A stretch of DNA of 64,000 nucleotides. Origin: Micromonospora sp. CP22 (lineage in GTDB: Bacteria > Actinomycetota > Actinomycetes > Mycobacteriales > Micromonosporaceae). The position numbers were made by a program, and so were the translations under genes. Shown here piece by piece: positions 33,502 to 41,664 of this stretch; within the stretch, counting starts at the first letter, position 1; every line of letters starts with the position of its first letter. The stretch lies in assembly GCF_009712475.1 (NCBI RefSeq), contig NZ_VCJO01000005.1:251850-315849 (forward strand), given 5' to 3'. The notes under the pieces were generated by a model that worked only from the letters and a program-made list of their open reading frames with translations, was not told the origin of the DNA and did not search any database.

Positions 33502-34931
33502 GTGGCGGGTGGTGGCTGGCGGTCGCGGTGTTGCCGCTGCTGGTGGCGATCCGGAAATTCCGCACGAGTGGCCGTCGTGTTCCGACGTGGTCTCCGGGCG
33601 GCCGGAAAGCGGCTGACGATCCGCTGGTCGCGTGGGTCACCACGCTCCGCGAGGCGGGCGGTCAGCGTGAGGGGGAGGAGCCGCCACCTGGCCTGAGGCC
33701 GCCCGGTTGGGAACCGACAGGTGTCGGGTGGCCGGCGGTGACCGGGGCGTCCGGGCTCGGTGACGCGCAGTCGGCGCGGCCGGTTGATCCGACGGTTGTC
33801 CGGCGGGTCGGGTCGAGTGCCCTCGGGTGGCGGAGCGATCCGGTAGACCCGCTGGTCCGGGTCGCCGGTCCGACCTGCGCGGTGCGACGTCCGGCCGGGA
33901 CTCGCCCGCCGGTGTCGGCACCCGGGTCACCGCCTCCGATGGTCGTGGCCCGCCCGTGCAGGCGACCGGCCGTCCCGGTCGCGTTGCCCTCGTCCGGGCC
34001 GCCGACATCACCGCCCGGGTCTCGTCCGCCGGGCCGGGGAGGGAGTCGACGACCGGCCCGGCCCGGCGGCACACCCGCTGGTGCCGCTTCGCGAACGGCC
34101 GCTGCCGTCGCAGGGTCGACGGCCGCGCCAATTGGTGTGCCGACACCGTTCGAGGAGCAGAGCGCCACGACCGGCATCGAGCGCCGGGATCAGGTCGACG
34201 GTCACGTACCCGGGCCAGGCGGGCAGGTAGCGCGGTTGGCGAAACCACGGCGCATCCTGCTGTTGACCGGTCTGCTCGGCGCGGGGGCCGGTGGGCTGCT
34301 CGGTGGTCCGGTGGCGGCAGCGGCTATGGCCGGATACGGAGTCCTGGGGGCGCGGGCGGTGCTCCGCCGGGCGACCGTGGGTCGGGCCGCTCAGGACCGC
34401 AGGGAACGCTTGGACCAGCTCTGTGCCCTGGCCGGGGAGCTACGGGTCGGTCTACCCGTACCGGCCGCCGCGCAGGTGCTGACCAGCCCGTCTCCCGCCG
34501 GTCTGAGTGAGGACGCAACCACCGTCGACGGTCAGCTCACCGGCGCTGAACACGCGCTGCCGAGAGAGGCCGCACCCGGGCGATCCGAGGATCGCCTCGG
34601 GCGACTGGCCGGGGCCGCGGTACGGCTGGCCGAGCGTACGGGGGCACCGCTGGCCGACCTGGTGGAGCGGATCGAAGCGGACGCCCGGTCGACGGATCGG
34701 GGGCTGGCTGCGGCGGCGGCCCAGGCATCCGGGGCTCGGGCCACCGCCTGGTTGTTGGCTGCCCTGCCGCTGGGCGGGATCGGCCTCGGCTACGGGATCG
34801 GGGTGGACCCGCTCCAGGTACTGCTGCACACGCCGGTCGGTGGTGGGTGCGCGATCGCTGCCGTGGGCCTTCAGGTGATCGGGCTGCTCTGGTCGGAGCG
34901 TCTCGCGACCATTCCGGGCGGGGACAGCTGA
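33498..34931 (+). CDS. tadB: TadB-like pilus assembly protein with long Pro-rich insert
   Basis: This 477-residue protein starts with a membrane segment (WWLAVAVLPLLVA). A ~230-residue Pro/Gly/Arg-rich low-complexity stretch (about residues 35-255) follows. The type II secretion F domain comes after it (LDQLCALAGELRVGLP, DLVERIEADARSTDRGL), with C-terminal helices. TadB is usually about 300 residues, so the extra length is the insert. The ATG at 33498 overlaps the tadA stop (ATGA). It forms the inner-membrane platform with TadC. Confidence 0.85.
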   Translation: MSGGWWLAVAVLPLLVAIRKFRTSGRRVPTWSPGGRKAADDPLVAWVTTLREAGGQREGEEPPPGLRPPGWEPTGVGWPAVTGASGLGDAQSARPVDPTVVRRVGSSALGWRSDPVDPLVRVAGPTCAVRRPAGTRPPVSAPGSPPPMVVARPCRRPAVPVALPSSGPPTSPPGSRPPGRGGSRRPARPGGTPAGAASRTAAAVAGSTAAPIGVPTPFEEQSATTGIERRDQVDGHVPGPGGQVARLAKPRRILLLTGLLGAGAGGLLGGPVAAAAMAGYGVLGARAVLRRATVGRAAQDRRERLDQLCALAGELRVGLPVPAAAQVLTSPSPAGLSEDATTVDGQLTGAEHALPREAAPGRSEDRLGRLAGAAVRLAERTGAPLADLVERIEADARSTDRGLAAAAAQASGARATAWLLAALPLGGIGLGYGIGVDPLQVLLHTPVGGGCAIAAVGLQVIGLLWSERLATIPGGDS

Positions 34932-35704
34932 TGCGCGGGACACCGCTAATCGCTTCTGGTCTGGCCGCCCTTGCTCTGCTCGCCGCGTTCGTGGTCAGCC
35001 GGTACCAGCCTCGGCGTCGGCTGCGTCGGCTGTCCGGCAGGGTGTCGCCGGTCGTCCAGTCCGGCGGGCGAGTTGGCGGTGTCCCGGGACAGCTGTCGGC
35101 GTACCGGTGGCGGCCCGATCTGGTTCGGCTGGCCGCCGGGCTGTCCGGGCTGGCGGTGGCGGTGCTTGTCGGCGGCTGGGCCGGTCCGGTGGCGGCGTTG
35201 CCCACGGTGGTGCTGCTCGACCGGCTGCTCCGGCGGATCGAGCCACCGGCCGTCCGTCGTCATCGGCTGCGTGCCGCAGCCGACCTGCCACTCGCCGCCG
35301 ACCTGCTGGCGGCGACCCTGCGGGCCGGGGCACCGGTGGAACGTTCGGTGCTCGCGGTGGCCGACGCGCTCGGCGGTCCGCTGGGCGGACAACTCGCCCG
35401 GGTCGGCCGGACGCTGCAACTCGGCGGTGGCCCCCAGGAGGCATGGGCGCACCTGGCGACGGTTCCGGGAGCCCATCGGGTGGCGACCGCCGCGATCCGC
35501 TCGGCGAGCAGTGGTGCCGCGCTGGCGGGAGCACTCACCCGGCTCGCCGACGACCTGAGAGCGGATCGGGCCGTCCACCTTGAGGAGGCCGCTCGCCGTT
35601 CGGGGGTGCTGATCGTGCTGCCGCTGGGGCTCTGCTTCCTGCCCGCCTTCATTCTCGCCGGTTTGGTGCCGGTGATCGTCGCCGTTCTCGGCGACGTGTT
35701 GTGA
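34931..35704 (+). CDS. tadC: TadC-like pilus assembly protein
   Basis: This 257-residue inner-membrane protein has N-terminal helices and a type II secretion F domain (AADLPLAADLLAATLRAGAPVERSV), and ends in two strong membrane helices (VLPLGLCFLPAFILAGLVPVIVAV). The ATG at 34931 overlaps the tadB stop. It is the partner of TadB in the pilus platform. Confidence 0.9.
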   Translation: MRGTPLIASGLAALALLAAFVVSRYQPRRRLRRLSGRVSPVVQSGGRVGGVPGQLSAYRWRPDLVRLAAGLSGLAVAVLVGGWAGPVAALPTVVLLDRLLRRIEPPAVRRHRLRAAADLPLAADLLAATLRAGAPVERSVLAVADALGGPLGGQLARVGRTLQLGGGPQEAWAHLATVPGAHRVATAAIRSASSGAALAGALTRLADDLRADRAVHLEEAARRSGVLIVLPLGLCFLPAFILAGLVPVIVAVLGDVL

Positions 35705-35726
35705 CCCATCGAGAAAGGACGAACAC

Positions 35727-35894
35727 GTGCGCAGAATCCTCGCCCGCCTTCGCGGGGACGCTGGGATGAACACTGCGGAGTACGCGGTCGGGACGCTCGC
35801 CGCGGTTGCTTTCGGCGGTGTCCTGCTCAAGGTGCTGACCTCCGACAGTGTGCAGTCCGCGTTGACTGCCGTCATCGACCGGGCGCTGAAGTGA
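35727..35894 (+). CDS. Flp-like pilin (DUF4244)
   Basis: This 55-residue protein has a short basic leader (VRRILARLRGDAG), then MNTAEYAVGTLAAVAFGGVLL. The Gly before the hydrophobic helix and the Glu at +5 fit type IV/Flp prepilin cleavage by a TadV-type peptidase. It is the likely pilus subunit. GTG at 35727 has GAAAGGA about 8 bases upstream. Its stop overlaps the next GTG. Confidence 0.88.
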   Translation: MRRILARLRGDAGMNTAEYAVGTLAAVAFGGVLLKVLTSDSVQSALTAVIDRALK

Positions 35895-36259
35895 CCGGGC
35901 GCCGGCGGGCCGACCGCGACCGGGGGTCGTTCACCGCCGAGATGGCGGCCGGCCTGCCGGCGCTGGTGCTGCTCCTGCTCACCGGGCTGACCACGATCAA
36001 CGCGGTGAGCACCAAGGCGGCGTGCCTGGATGCGGCCCGGGAGGCAGCGCTCGCCGCCTCCCGGGGGCAGCCGGGCGTCGCCGCTGGCGGTCGACACGCC
36101 CCGCCGGGTGCGGAGGTCGTGGTGGTCAACGACGGTGAGCACGTCCGGGCGACGGTCCGCGCCTCCGTTCGCGCCCTCGGTGCCGACCTGCCCGCGATCA
36201 GCGTCGTGGCCACGGCCGTAGCGGCGGTCGAACCGGGTGTGCCGGAGCCGCAACCGTGA
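35891..36259 (+). CDS. tadE: TadE-like minor pilin
   Basis: This 122-residue protein has DRGSFTAEMAAGLPALVLLLLTGLTTINAV, the TadE N-terminal pattern with a prepilin-like glutamate, followed by ACLDAAREAALAASRG. It has one membrane helix with the rest outside. GTG overlaps the pilin stop; its own stop overlaps the next GTG. Confidence 0.88.
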   Translation: MTGRRRADRDRGSFTAEMAAGLPALVLLLLTGLTTINAVSTKAACLDAAREAALAASRGQPGVAAGGRHAPPGAEVVVVNDGEHVRATVRASVRALGADLPAISVVATAVAAVEPGVPEPQP

Positions 36260-36777
36260 GCGCCGTCGCCGCTCGCTGCGCTGCCCCCGGATCCGGCCCG
36301 CTCACCCGACGACCCGGTCGAGCCGGTCGCTCTGGTCGACCCGGCCGACCCGGTCGATCCGGTTGGTCCGGTCGAGCCGGTGGGTCGGCGGGGCGGTGGG
36401 TGCCCGGGGGCGGTGACCGGGGAGGAGCGACGATCTGTCTGCTCGGCGTGGGGTTGTTGTTCGTCGTGGCCGGGCTGTTCGGGGCAGGGGTCGGTACGGC
36501 TCGGCTGGCACGGCAGCAGGCCCGGGTCGCCGCTGATCTCGGTGCCCTGGCCGGGGCGGCGAGGGCCCTCCAGGGCGAGCCGGAGACGTGCACCCGGGCT
36601 GGGGAACTGGTCGTCGCGAACGGTGCCCGGCTGGTGCGGTGCCGGCTCGACGGGCTGGACGTGCTGGTCACCACGGAGGTCGTCGTGGAGCCCTTACCAG
36701 GGATGACCCGGACCGCCCGGGCCACCAGTAGGGCCGGTCCGCTGCGCGGGACCGCATACCAGTCCGACAGCGGCTGA
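36256..36777 (+). CDS. TadE/TadG-like protein of the Rv3654c type
   Basis: This 173-residue protein has a single helix (ATICLLGVGLLFVVAGLFGAG) followed by ARLARQQARVAADLGALAGA, typical of the last gene of actinobacterial tad operons (Rv3654c-like). The N-terminal 45 residues include eight or more Gly-X-Y triplets (GRAGRSGRPGRPGRSG), a collagen-like run encoded by repeated CCGGTCG units. GTG overlaps the tadE stop. It closes the seven-gene pilus operon. Confidence 0.82.
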   Translation: MSAVAARCAAPGSGPLTRRPGRAGRSGRPGRPGRSGWSGRAGGSAGRWVPGGGDRGGATICLLGVGLLFVVAGLFGAGVGTARLARQQARVAADLGALAGAARALQGEPETCTRAGELVVANGARLVRCRLDGLDVLVTTEVVVEPLPGMTRTARATSRAGPLRGTAYQSDSG

Positions 36778-36842
36778 CCGCCGGACCGGCCCGGCAGCCC
36801 AACGGATCGACCGACCGACCGGCGGGCCGCTTGGAAATGGTG

Positions 36843-36881
36843 GGTCCGGCTCGCTCGGGCCTGTGTCGAGCGAGCCGGACC
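36843..36881. terminator. Strong hairpin between the tad operon and the LURP-one gene
   Basis: A perfect 14-bp stem (GGTCCGGCTCGCTC with GAGCGAGCCGGACC) with an 11-base loop lies between convergent genes and probably ends transcription from both. Confidence 0.85.
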
Positions 36882-36911
36882 GGGGGAGTGCGTCAGGTGG
36901 TGGGTTCGGCG

Positions 36912-37490
36912 TCAGCGGCCCTGGAGGGCGTCGAGAGCGACGGCCATGGCGATCACCATGCGGCGGTCGATCTGCGGGTTCTGGATCTCGACGACGTACC
37001 GGTCCCGCAGGCCCCACTTCTTGATCACCGAGAAGACGGGCTGGCCGTCCGCGACGAAGTCGAAGTGGTACGGCAACCAGGACAGCGAGTCGACGAACCG
37101 GCGCAGCAACGCCACCGGCATGCTGCGCTCCTGGCCGGTGACGTTGGGCAGGCCGGGCTGCTCGACGTGCCAGGTCGAGCGGAGCAGGGACTGCGCGAAG
37201 TCCTTCCGGAACAGGCCGATCGGGTTGCCCGCGTGATCGGTGACGTCGTAGGTGGCACCCAGGTCGAGGCGCTGACGGGCCTTGAAGCCGAGCAGCGGCT
37301 GCTGCTTGGAATCGTCGGCGTAGATCGTCACCTGTTCCTTGAACGCGAGCCGCTTCTGCTGGGCGAACGCCAACAGCTCGCCCTCGGAGCCGTCCGGGGC
37401 GACACTGTGCACCTCGTACTGGTTGACCATGAAGCGCACCCGCTGGCGGATGTGGAACCGCTGCTGCGCCTGCAAGCTATCGAGCTGCAT
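36912..37490 (-). CDS. LURP-one-related (DUF567) protein
   Basis: This 192-residue protein is a member of the tubby-like LURP-one family, a 12-stranded barrel around a central helix. Visible family features include LLAFAQQKRLAFKEQVTIYAD, GFKARQRLDLGATYDV and FSVIKKWGLRDRYVVEI. It has no signal peptide. Phospholipid-scramblase-like folds belong to this clan, but the bacterial role is unknown. It is a single gene on the minus strand. Confidence 0.85.
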   Translation of the reverse strand: MQLDSLQAQQRFHIRQRVRFMVNQYEVHSVAPDGSEGELLAFAQQKRLAFKEQVTIYADDSKQQPLLGFKARQRLDLGATYDVTDHAGNPIGLFRKDFAQSLLRSTWHVEQPGLPNVTGQERSMPVALLRRFVDSLSWLPYHFDFVADGQPVFSVIKKWGLRDRYVVEIQNPQIDRRMVIAMAVALDALQGR

Positions 37491-37556
37491 GAGAACTCCT
37501 CAAATGTGGTGCGCCGGAGTGTCGCACAGCCGGACAACGGCCGCGCCCGGGGACCG

Positions 37557-37640
37557 CCAGCAAGCCAGGCAGAGAAGCCGGCAAGCCGGGCAGACATGCC
37601 GGCAAGCCGGCAAGCCAGCAAATCGGCAAGTCAGCGAGTT
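37557..37640. repeat. Degenerate GCCGGCAA repeat tract
   Basis: Between the LURP-one gene and the next gene, units such as AAGCCGGC and CGGCAAGC recur about eight times with variations (AGCCAGG, GCCGGGCAG, AATCGGCAAG). No frame here looks coding. Confidence 0.6.
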
Positions 37641-37656
37641 GGCGCAAGGCCTCGGG

Positions 37657-37863
37657 TCAGCGGACGCCCTCGACGGCCGCCCGGTGCGTCATGGTGGTCA
37701 ACAGCTGCTGGATGGTACGCAGGCGTTCGTTGATCTGCTCCAACCGCTCGGCCTGAGCGAGGGTGGCGAGCGCGGTTCCCAATGCGATCAGTTGGTTGGT
37801 GTCGAGCTTCTCTTGGTCAATGGTGTAGAGCAGGTCGACGGTCTCGGCGATGGTGTCGGCCAC
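37657..37863 (-). CDS. Small conserved helical protein, function unknown
   Basis: This 68-residue protein, mostly alpha-helical with heptad character (LDTNQLIALGTALATLAQAERLE, INERLRTIQQLLTTMT), suggests a coiled-coil dimer. GTG at 37863 is chosen because GGAGGAGAGG lies just upstream; the longer frame would add 11 residues. It sits between the LURP-one and helicase genes on the same strand. I do not recognise a family. Confidence 0.65.
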   Translation of the reverse strand: MADTIAETVDLLYTIDQEKLDTNQLIALGTALATLAQAERLEQINERLRTIQQLLTTMTHRAAVEGVR

Positions 37864-37949
37864 GGCCTCTCCTCCATCCTGGCAAGGGAACGGCAAGGAC
37901 GGCGCTCGATGGAAGCGCTCCCACCATCATTGCCCGGCCGACCCGGTTT

Positions 37950-40454
37950 TCATACCCGGGCGACCTCCGGCAGGTTGTCGAGTACCACGTCAAGCACCCG
38001 GATAGCGTCCGGTTTGGACAGTGGATTGTTGCCGTTGCCGCATTTGGGTGACTGCACGCAGGACGGGCATCCGGACTCGCAGCCGCACTCGGCGATCGCG
38101 TCCCGGGTGGCTCGCAGCCAGGATGCCGCCATGCCGTACGCCCGCTCGGCGAAGCCCGCACCCCCCGGATGCCCGTCGTAGACGAAGACGGTCGGGGCCT
38201 CGGTGTCCGGGTGCACCGCCGTGGAGAGGCCGCCGATGTCCCACCGGTCGCAGGTGGCGACCAGGGGCAGTAGCCCGATCGCGGCGTGTTCGGCGGCGTG
38301 CAGTGCCCCCGGCACGTCGGCTGGATCGACCCCGGCGACGAGCAGCGACTCGGGAGAGAGGGTGAACCAGACCGCGACCGTCCGCAACTCGCGCGCCGGC
38401 AGGTCCAGTGGGCGGGTGTCGATCACCTCGCCGGTGGCGATCCGCCGCCGTTGGTAGGAGACAACCTGGCTGGTCACATCCACCTCGCCGAGGAAGAGCC
38501 CGACCGGTCCGGCGTCCACGTAGGAGCGGACGGAGACCACCGACAGTGAGGTGACGTCGCGGGCGTGGGTGGACCAGTCCGGCTCCTCGGGGTGCACCAG
38601 CGCGCACCCGTCGTCGAGGTCGAGCGAGTCGACCACGTACGACACGCCCTGATGGAGGTAGACCGCGCCGGGGTGGAGCAGGAAATGGGCGGAACCACCG
38701 TCGACCGTGCCGAGCAGCCGGCCGGTCGCCGCCTCCACCACGCAGACCGGAGTGCCGCCCTCGCCGCGCAGATCGACCTCGGGTCGCTCCCGGTGCCGCC
38801 AGTACCAACCGGTCGGCCGTTGCCGCAGCGCGCCCGCCTCGACCAGTTCCCGCACGGCCTGTTTCGCACCGTCGCCGAAGAGTTCCAGGTCGGCTGGGGT
38901 CAGTGGCGCCTCGGCCGCCGCGCAGGCCAGTTGCGGGCCGAGCACGTATGCGTTGGCCGGGTCGAGCACGGTGGCCTCCACCGGTGCCCCGAAGACCGCC
39001 TCCGGATGGTGCACCAGGTAGGTGTCCAGCGGATCGTCCCGGGCCACCAGCACCGCGAGGGCCTCCTGGCCGGAGCGCCCGGCCCGGCCCGCCTGCTGCC
39101 ACAGCGAGGCCCGGGTGCCCGGGTAGCCGCAGATCACCACCGCGTCCAGCCCGATCAGGTCGACGCCCAACTCCAGGGCGTTGGTCGAGGCCAGCCCCAG
39201 CAGGTCGCCGTGCAGCAGCGCCCGCTCCAGTTCCCGGCGCTCCTCGCGCAGGTAGCCACCCCGGTACGCGGCCACCCGGTCGCCGAGCCCGGGGACCGCC
39301 TCGTCGAGGCTGCGTCGGGCACTGGTCGCCACCACCTCGGCACCCCGTCGGGACCGGACGAAGGCGAGCGTGCGTACCCCGGCGGCGACGGTGTCGGCGA
39401 GCAGGTCGGCGGTCTCCCGCAGCGCCGACCGGCGGACCTGGGTGAGGTCGGACCCGGTGGGCGACTCCTGGCGAGGTGCCGGCATGGGTGGCGTGTCCCC
39501 GGCGGCCCGGTGGCCGCCCTGCTCCGGCAACACCACAGCGGCGGCGGAAGGGCTCGGCGACCCGGCAGCGGCGGCGGAGGGCTCCGGGGGGAGCAGCGGT
39601 GGCTCCCAGAGGGCGAAGGTGACTCCCGCGCGCGGCGAGGTGTCCTCGGTGATGGCGGTCACCGGTAGGCCGGTCAACCGGCCGGCCGCCGCGGCCGGGT
39701 CGCCCGACGTCGCCGACGCCAGCACGAACGTCGGCCCGCCGGTGCGGCCGTAGCGGGCACACTGCCGACGGAGCCGGCGCAGCACGTGGGCGACGTGCGA
39801 GCCGAACACGCCCCGGTAGACGTGGCACTCGTCGATCACCACGAACGCCAGTCGGCGCAGGAAGCCGGACCACTGGGCGTGCCCGGGCAGGATGCCGTGG
39901 TGCAGCATGTCGGGGTTGGTCAGCACGAACCGGGAGTGCCGCCGGATCCACTCCCGCTCGGCGCGCGGGGTGTCACCGTCGTAGCAGGCCGGGCGTACGC
40001 CCTCGATCTCCAGCGCGGCGACGGCGCGCAACTGGTCGGCGGCGAGCGCCTTGGTCGGTGCCAGGTAGAGCACCGTGGCGCGGGGGTCGGCCAGCAGCGT
40101 GGCCAGGGCCGGCAGCTGGTACGCCAGGGACTTGCCGGAGGCGGTGCCGGTGGCCACCACGACATGCCGCCGGTCGTACGCCAGGCTGGCCGCCTCGGCC
40201 TGGTGCCGCCACGGCGCTGTCACCCCGCGCCGGGCGTACGCCGCGCGTAGGTCCTCCGGAGTCCAGGACGGCCACGGTGCCGTGGTCCCGGCCCGGGGCG
40301 GCACCCGCTCGACGTGGGTGACCGGGTCGGCGGGATGCCGCTGGCGTAGCCGGCGCAGCAGGTCCCCCGGTGACGCGACCGGCGGGCCGGCCGGACCGGC
40401 ATCCGTGGTGCGCTCGGGGTCGCTGCCGGCGGATACGGTGGCTGCCGAGGTCAC
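37950..40454 (-). CDS. DEAD/DEAH-box helicase with DUF1998 zinc domain (MrfA/YprA-like)
   Basis: About 834 residues. Motif I is ATGTASGKS (about residue 99), the DExH box is [10 protein letters not shown] (about 204), and the motif III region is ASATSGD. The C-terminal helicase motif [10 protein letters not shown] is motif VI. The DUF1998 region ends with four cysteines, [20 protein letters not shown]. Relatives such as Bacillus MrfA are DNA-repair helicases. A ~45-residue Pro/Ala-rich insert splits the two RecA domains. GTG at 40454 is used; the very long frame upstream overlaps bldG-apgA on the other strand. Confidence 0.9.
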   Translation of the reverse strand: MTSAATVSAGSDPERTTDAGPAGPPVASPGDLLRRLRQRHPADPVTHVERVPPRAGTTAPWPSWTPEDLRAAYARRGVTAPWRHQAEAASLAYDRRHVVVATGTASGKSLAYQLPALATLLADPRATVLYLAPTKALAADQLRAVAALEIEGVRPACYDGDTPRAEREWIRRHSRFVLTNPDMLHHGILPGHAQWSGFLRRLAFVVIDECHVYRGVFGSHVAHVLRRLRRQCARYGRTGGPTFVLASATSGDPAAAAGRLTGLPVTAITEDTSPRAGVTFALWEPPLLPPEPSAAAAGSPSPSAAAVVLPEQGGHRAAGDTPPMPAPRQESPTGSDLTQVRRSALRETADLLADTVAAGVRTLAFVRSRRGAEVVATSARRSLDEAVPGLGDRVAAYRGGYLREERRELERALLHGDLLGLASTNALELGVDLIGLDAVVICGYPGTRASLWQQAGRAGRSGQEALAVLVARDDPLDTYLVHHPEAVFGAPVEATVLDPANAYVLGPQLACAAAEAPLTPADLELFGDGAKQAVRELVEAGALRQRPTGWYWRHRERPEVDLRGEGGTPVCVVEAATGRLLGTVDGGSAHFLLHPGAVYLHQGVSYVVDSLDLDDGCALVHPEEPDWSTHARDVTSLSVVSVRSYVDAGPVGLFLGEVDVTSQVVSYQRRRIATGEVIDTRPLDLPARELRTVAVWFTLSPESLLVAGVDPADVPGALHAAEHAAIGLLPLVATCDRWDIGGLSTAVHPDTEAPTVFVYDGHPGGAGFAERAYGMAASWLRATRDAIAECGCESGCPSCVQSPKCGNGNNPLSKPDAIRVLDVVLDNLPEVARV

Positions 40455-40593
40455 GTACTGCACTCTCGCACTGGTGTTCGGAAATCGGAAATCGGCGGGC
40501 CGGGTACGGATGGACTGCGTCGTGAGTCGTCGGCCGAGCCCTGGGGTAGTGGTTAGATGCCAAAAGAGTTTACGGCTGCCTGAGGGAGGACGG

Positions 40594-40935
40594 ATGGAGC
40601 TGTCACTGGCGACCCGCACCGTGGGTGAGCACACGGTGCTCGAGGTCGGCGGTGAGGTGGACGTGTACACCGCCCCCCGGCTACGCGAACGGCTCCTGGA
40701 ACTGATCGACGCCGGAGCCCGGCACGTGGTGGTGGACCTTGGTCGGGTGGACTTCCTCGACTCCACCGGGCTGGGTGTGCTGGTCGGCGCGCTCAAGCGG
40801 CTGCGGACCGCCGACGGCACGTTCGCCTTGGTCTGCGACAAGGAGCCACTGCTCAAGATCTTCCGGATCACCGCGTTGGACCAGGTGTTTCCGCTGTATC
40901 CAACGGTCGAAGCGGCGACCGGCGCCGGCCAGTGA
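40594..40935 (+). CDS. bldG: Anti-anti-sigma factor BldG
   Basis: This 113-residue STAS-domain protein has the same length as Streptomyces BldG, which it closely resembles ([25 protein letters not shown]-type [14 protein letters not shown]). The phosphorylatable serine is Ser57 in [12 protein letters not shown]. Unphosphorylated BldG binds anti-sigma factors and frees stress and developmental sigma factors. ATG at 40594 has GGGAGGA 4-5 bases upstream. Its stop overlaps the next start. Confidence 0.95.
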   Translation: MELSLATRTVGEHTVLEVGGEVDVYTAPRLRERLLELIDAGARHVVVDLGRVDFLDSTGLGVLVGALKRLRTADGTFALVCDKEPLLKIFRITALDQVFPLYPTVEAATGAGQ

Positions 40936-41369
40936 TGGCCACGGTCCGGCTCTCCTTCTCGCCCGCGCCGGTGCACGTTCGTACCGCCCGCCTGGTCGGT
41001 GTCGCGGTGGCCCGGCGCGCGGGGGTTCGGGAGGATCTGCTCGACGAGGTCCGACTCGCCATCGGCGAGGCGTGCACCCGGGCGGTCGCCCTGCACCGCC
41101 AGTACGGCGTCGCCGATCCGGTGCTGGTGGAGATGTCCGACTCGGGCGCGTACTCGGTGCGGGTGGTGGACCGGGCGCCGATCGAGGCGAGCATCGGTCT
41201 GGCCGCGCTCGACGCCGACCAGTTGGCCAACGAGGCGCTGAACGAGGACGACCTGACCACCGGCGTCGGCTTCGCCCTGCTCGCCGGATTCGTCGAGGAC
41301 CTTCAGGTCCGCCCGGTCGACGAGGGCATCGGTACCGAAGTGCGGATGGTCTGGCCGGTCGGCCGCTGA
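40935..41369 (+). CDS. apgA: ATP-binding anti-sigma factor ApgA-like
   Basis: This 144-residue protein has a GHKL (SpoIIAB/RsbW-type) ATPase fold. The N box is DEVRLAIGEACTRAV (usually LAxxEAxxNA). The Asp of the G1 box is in VRVVDRAP, and GVGFALLAGFVEDLQV is the G2 region. In Streptomyces, apgA lies directly after bldG and its product is a BldG partner; the same coupling is seen here (GTGATG junction at 40932-40937). The Asn of the N box is Arg here, so kinase activity may be weak or absent. Confidence 0.85.
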   Translation: MATVRLSFSPAPVHVRTARLVGVAVARRAGVREDLLDEVRLAIGEACTRAVALHRQYGVADPVLVEMSDSGAYSVRVVDRAPIEASIGLAALDADQLANEALNEDDLTTGVGFALLAGFVEDLQVRPVDEGIGTEVRMVWPVGR

Positions 41370-41524
41370 ACCCGACACAGGCCGGCCGCCGCGCCGAGCC
41401 AACGATCGGTCGCTATATCAGATTTCGGTTCATAACACAGCGACAAAGATCATCCAGACCTGCCGCCACCTCGGTGTGACCTCGAACACTGCGGACGGCT
41501 AGAGTACGCGGGTTGTCAGCAAGT

Positions 41525-41581
41525 GATCCACCCGGCCGCCAGCGCAAATGGGCGTGGAGTCGCTGGTTCGCCGGGTGGATC
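41525..41581 (+). promoter_or_regulatory. Long inverted repeat upstream of hppA
   Basis: A perfect 12-bp repeat, GATCCACCCGGC (41525-41536) with GCCGGGTGGATC (41570-41581), encloses a shorter CCAGCG/CGCTGG pair. It lies about 85 bases before the hppA start in a 295-bp gap without genes and could fold in the leader RNA. A regulatory role is inferred. Confidence 0.45.
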
Positions 41582-41664
41582 GGCGCGCGCTTGCGAGTTC
41601 GCATCCAGGCGCCGGGCGGTGCGTCTCCACCGGCCGGCGCGTTGTTCGGCACAGGAGGACACAG

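Noticed and set aside
33637-34248. 203-residue minus-strand frame inside tadB
   Set aside because: It lies in a low-complexity Pro/Arg-rich insert where several frames stay open by composition.
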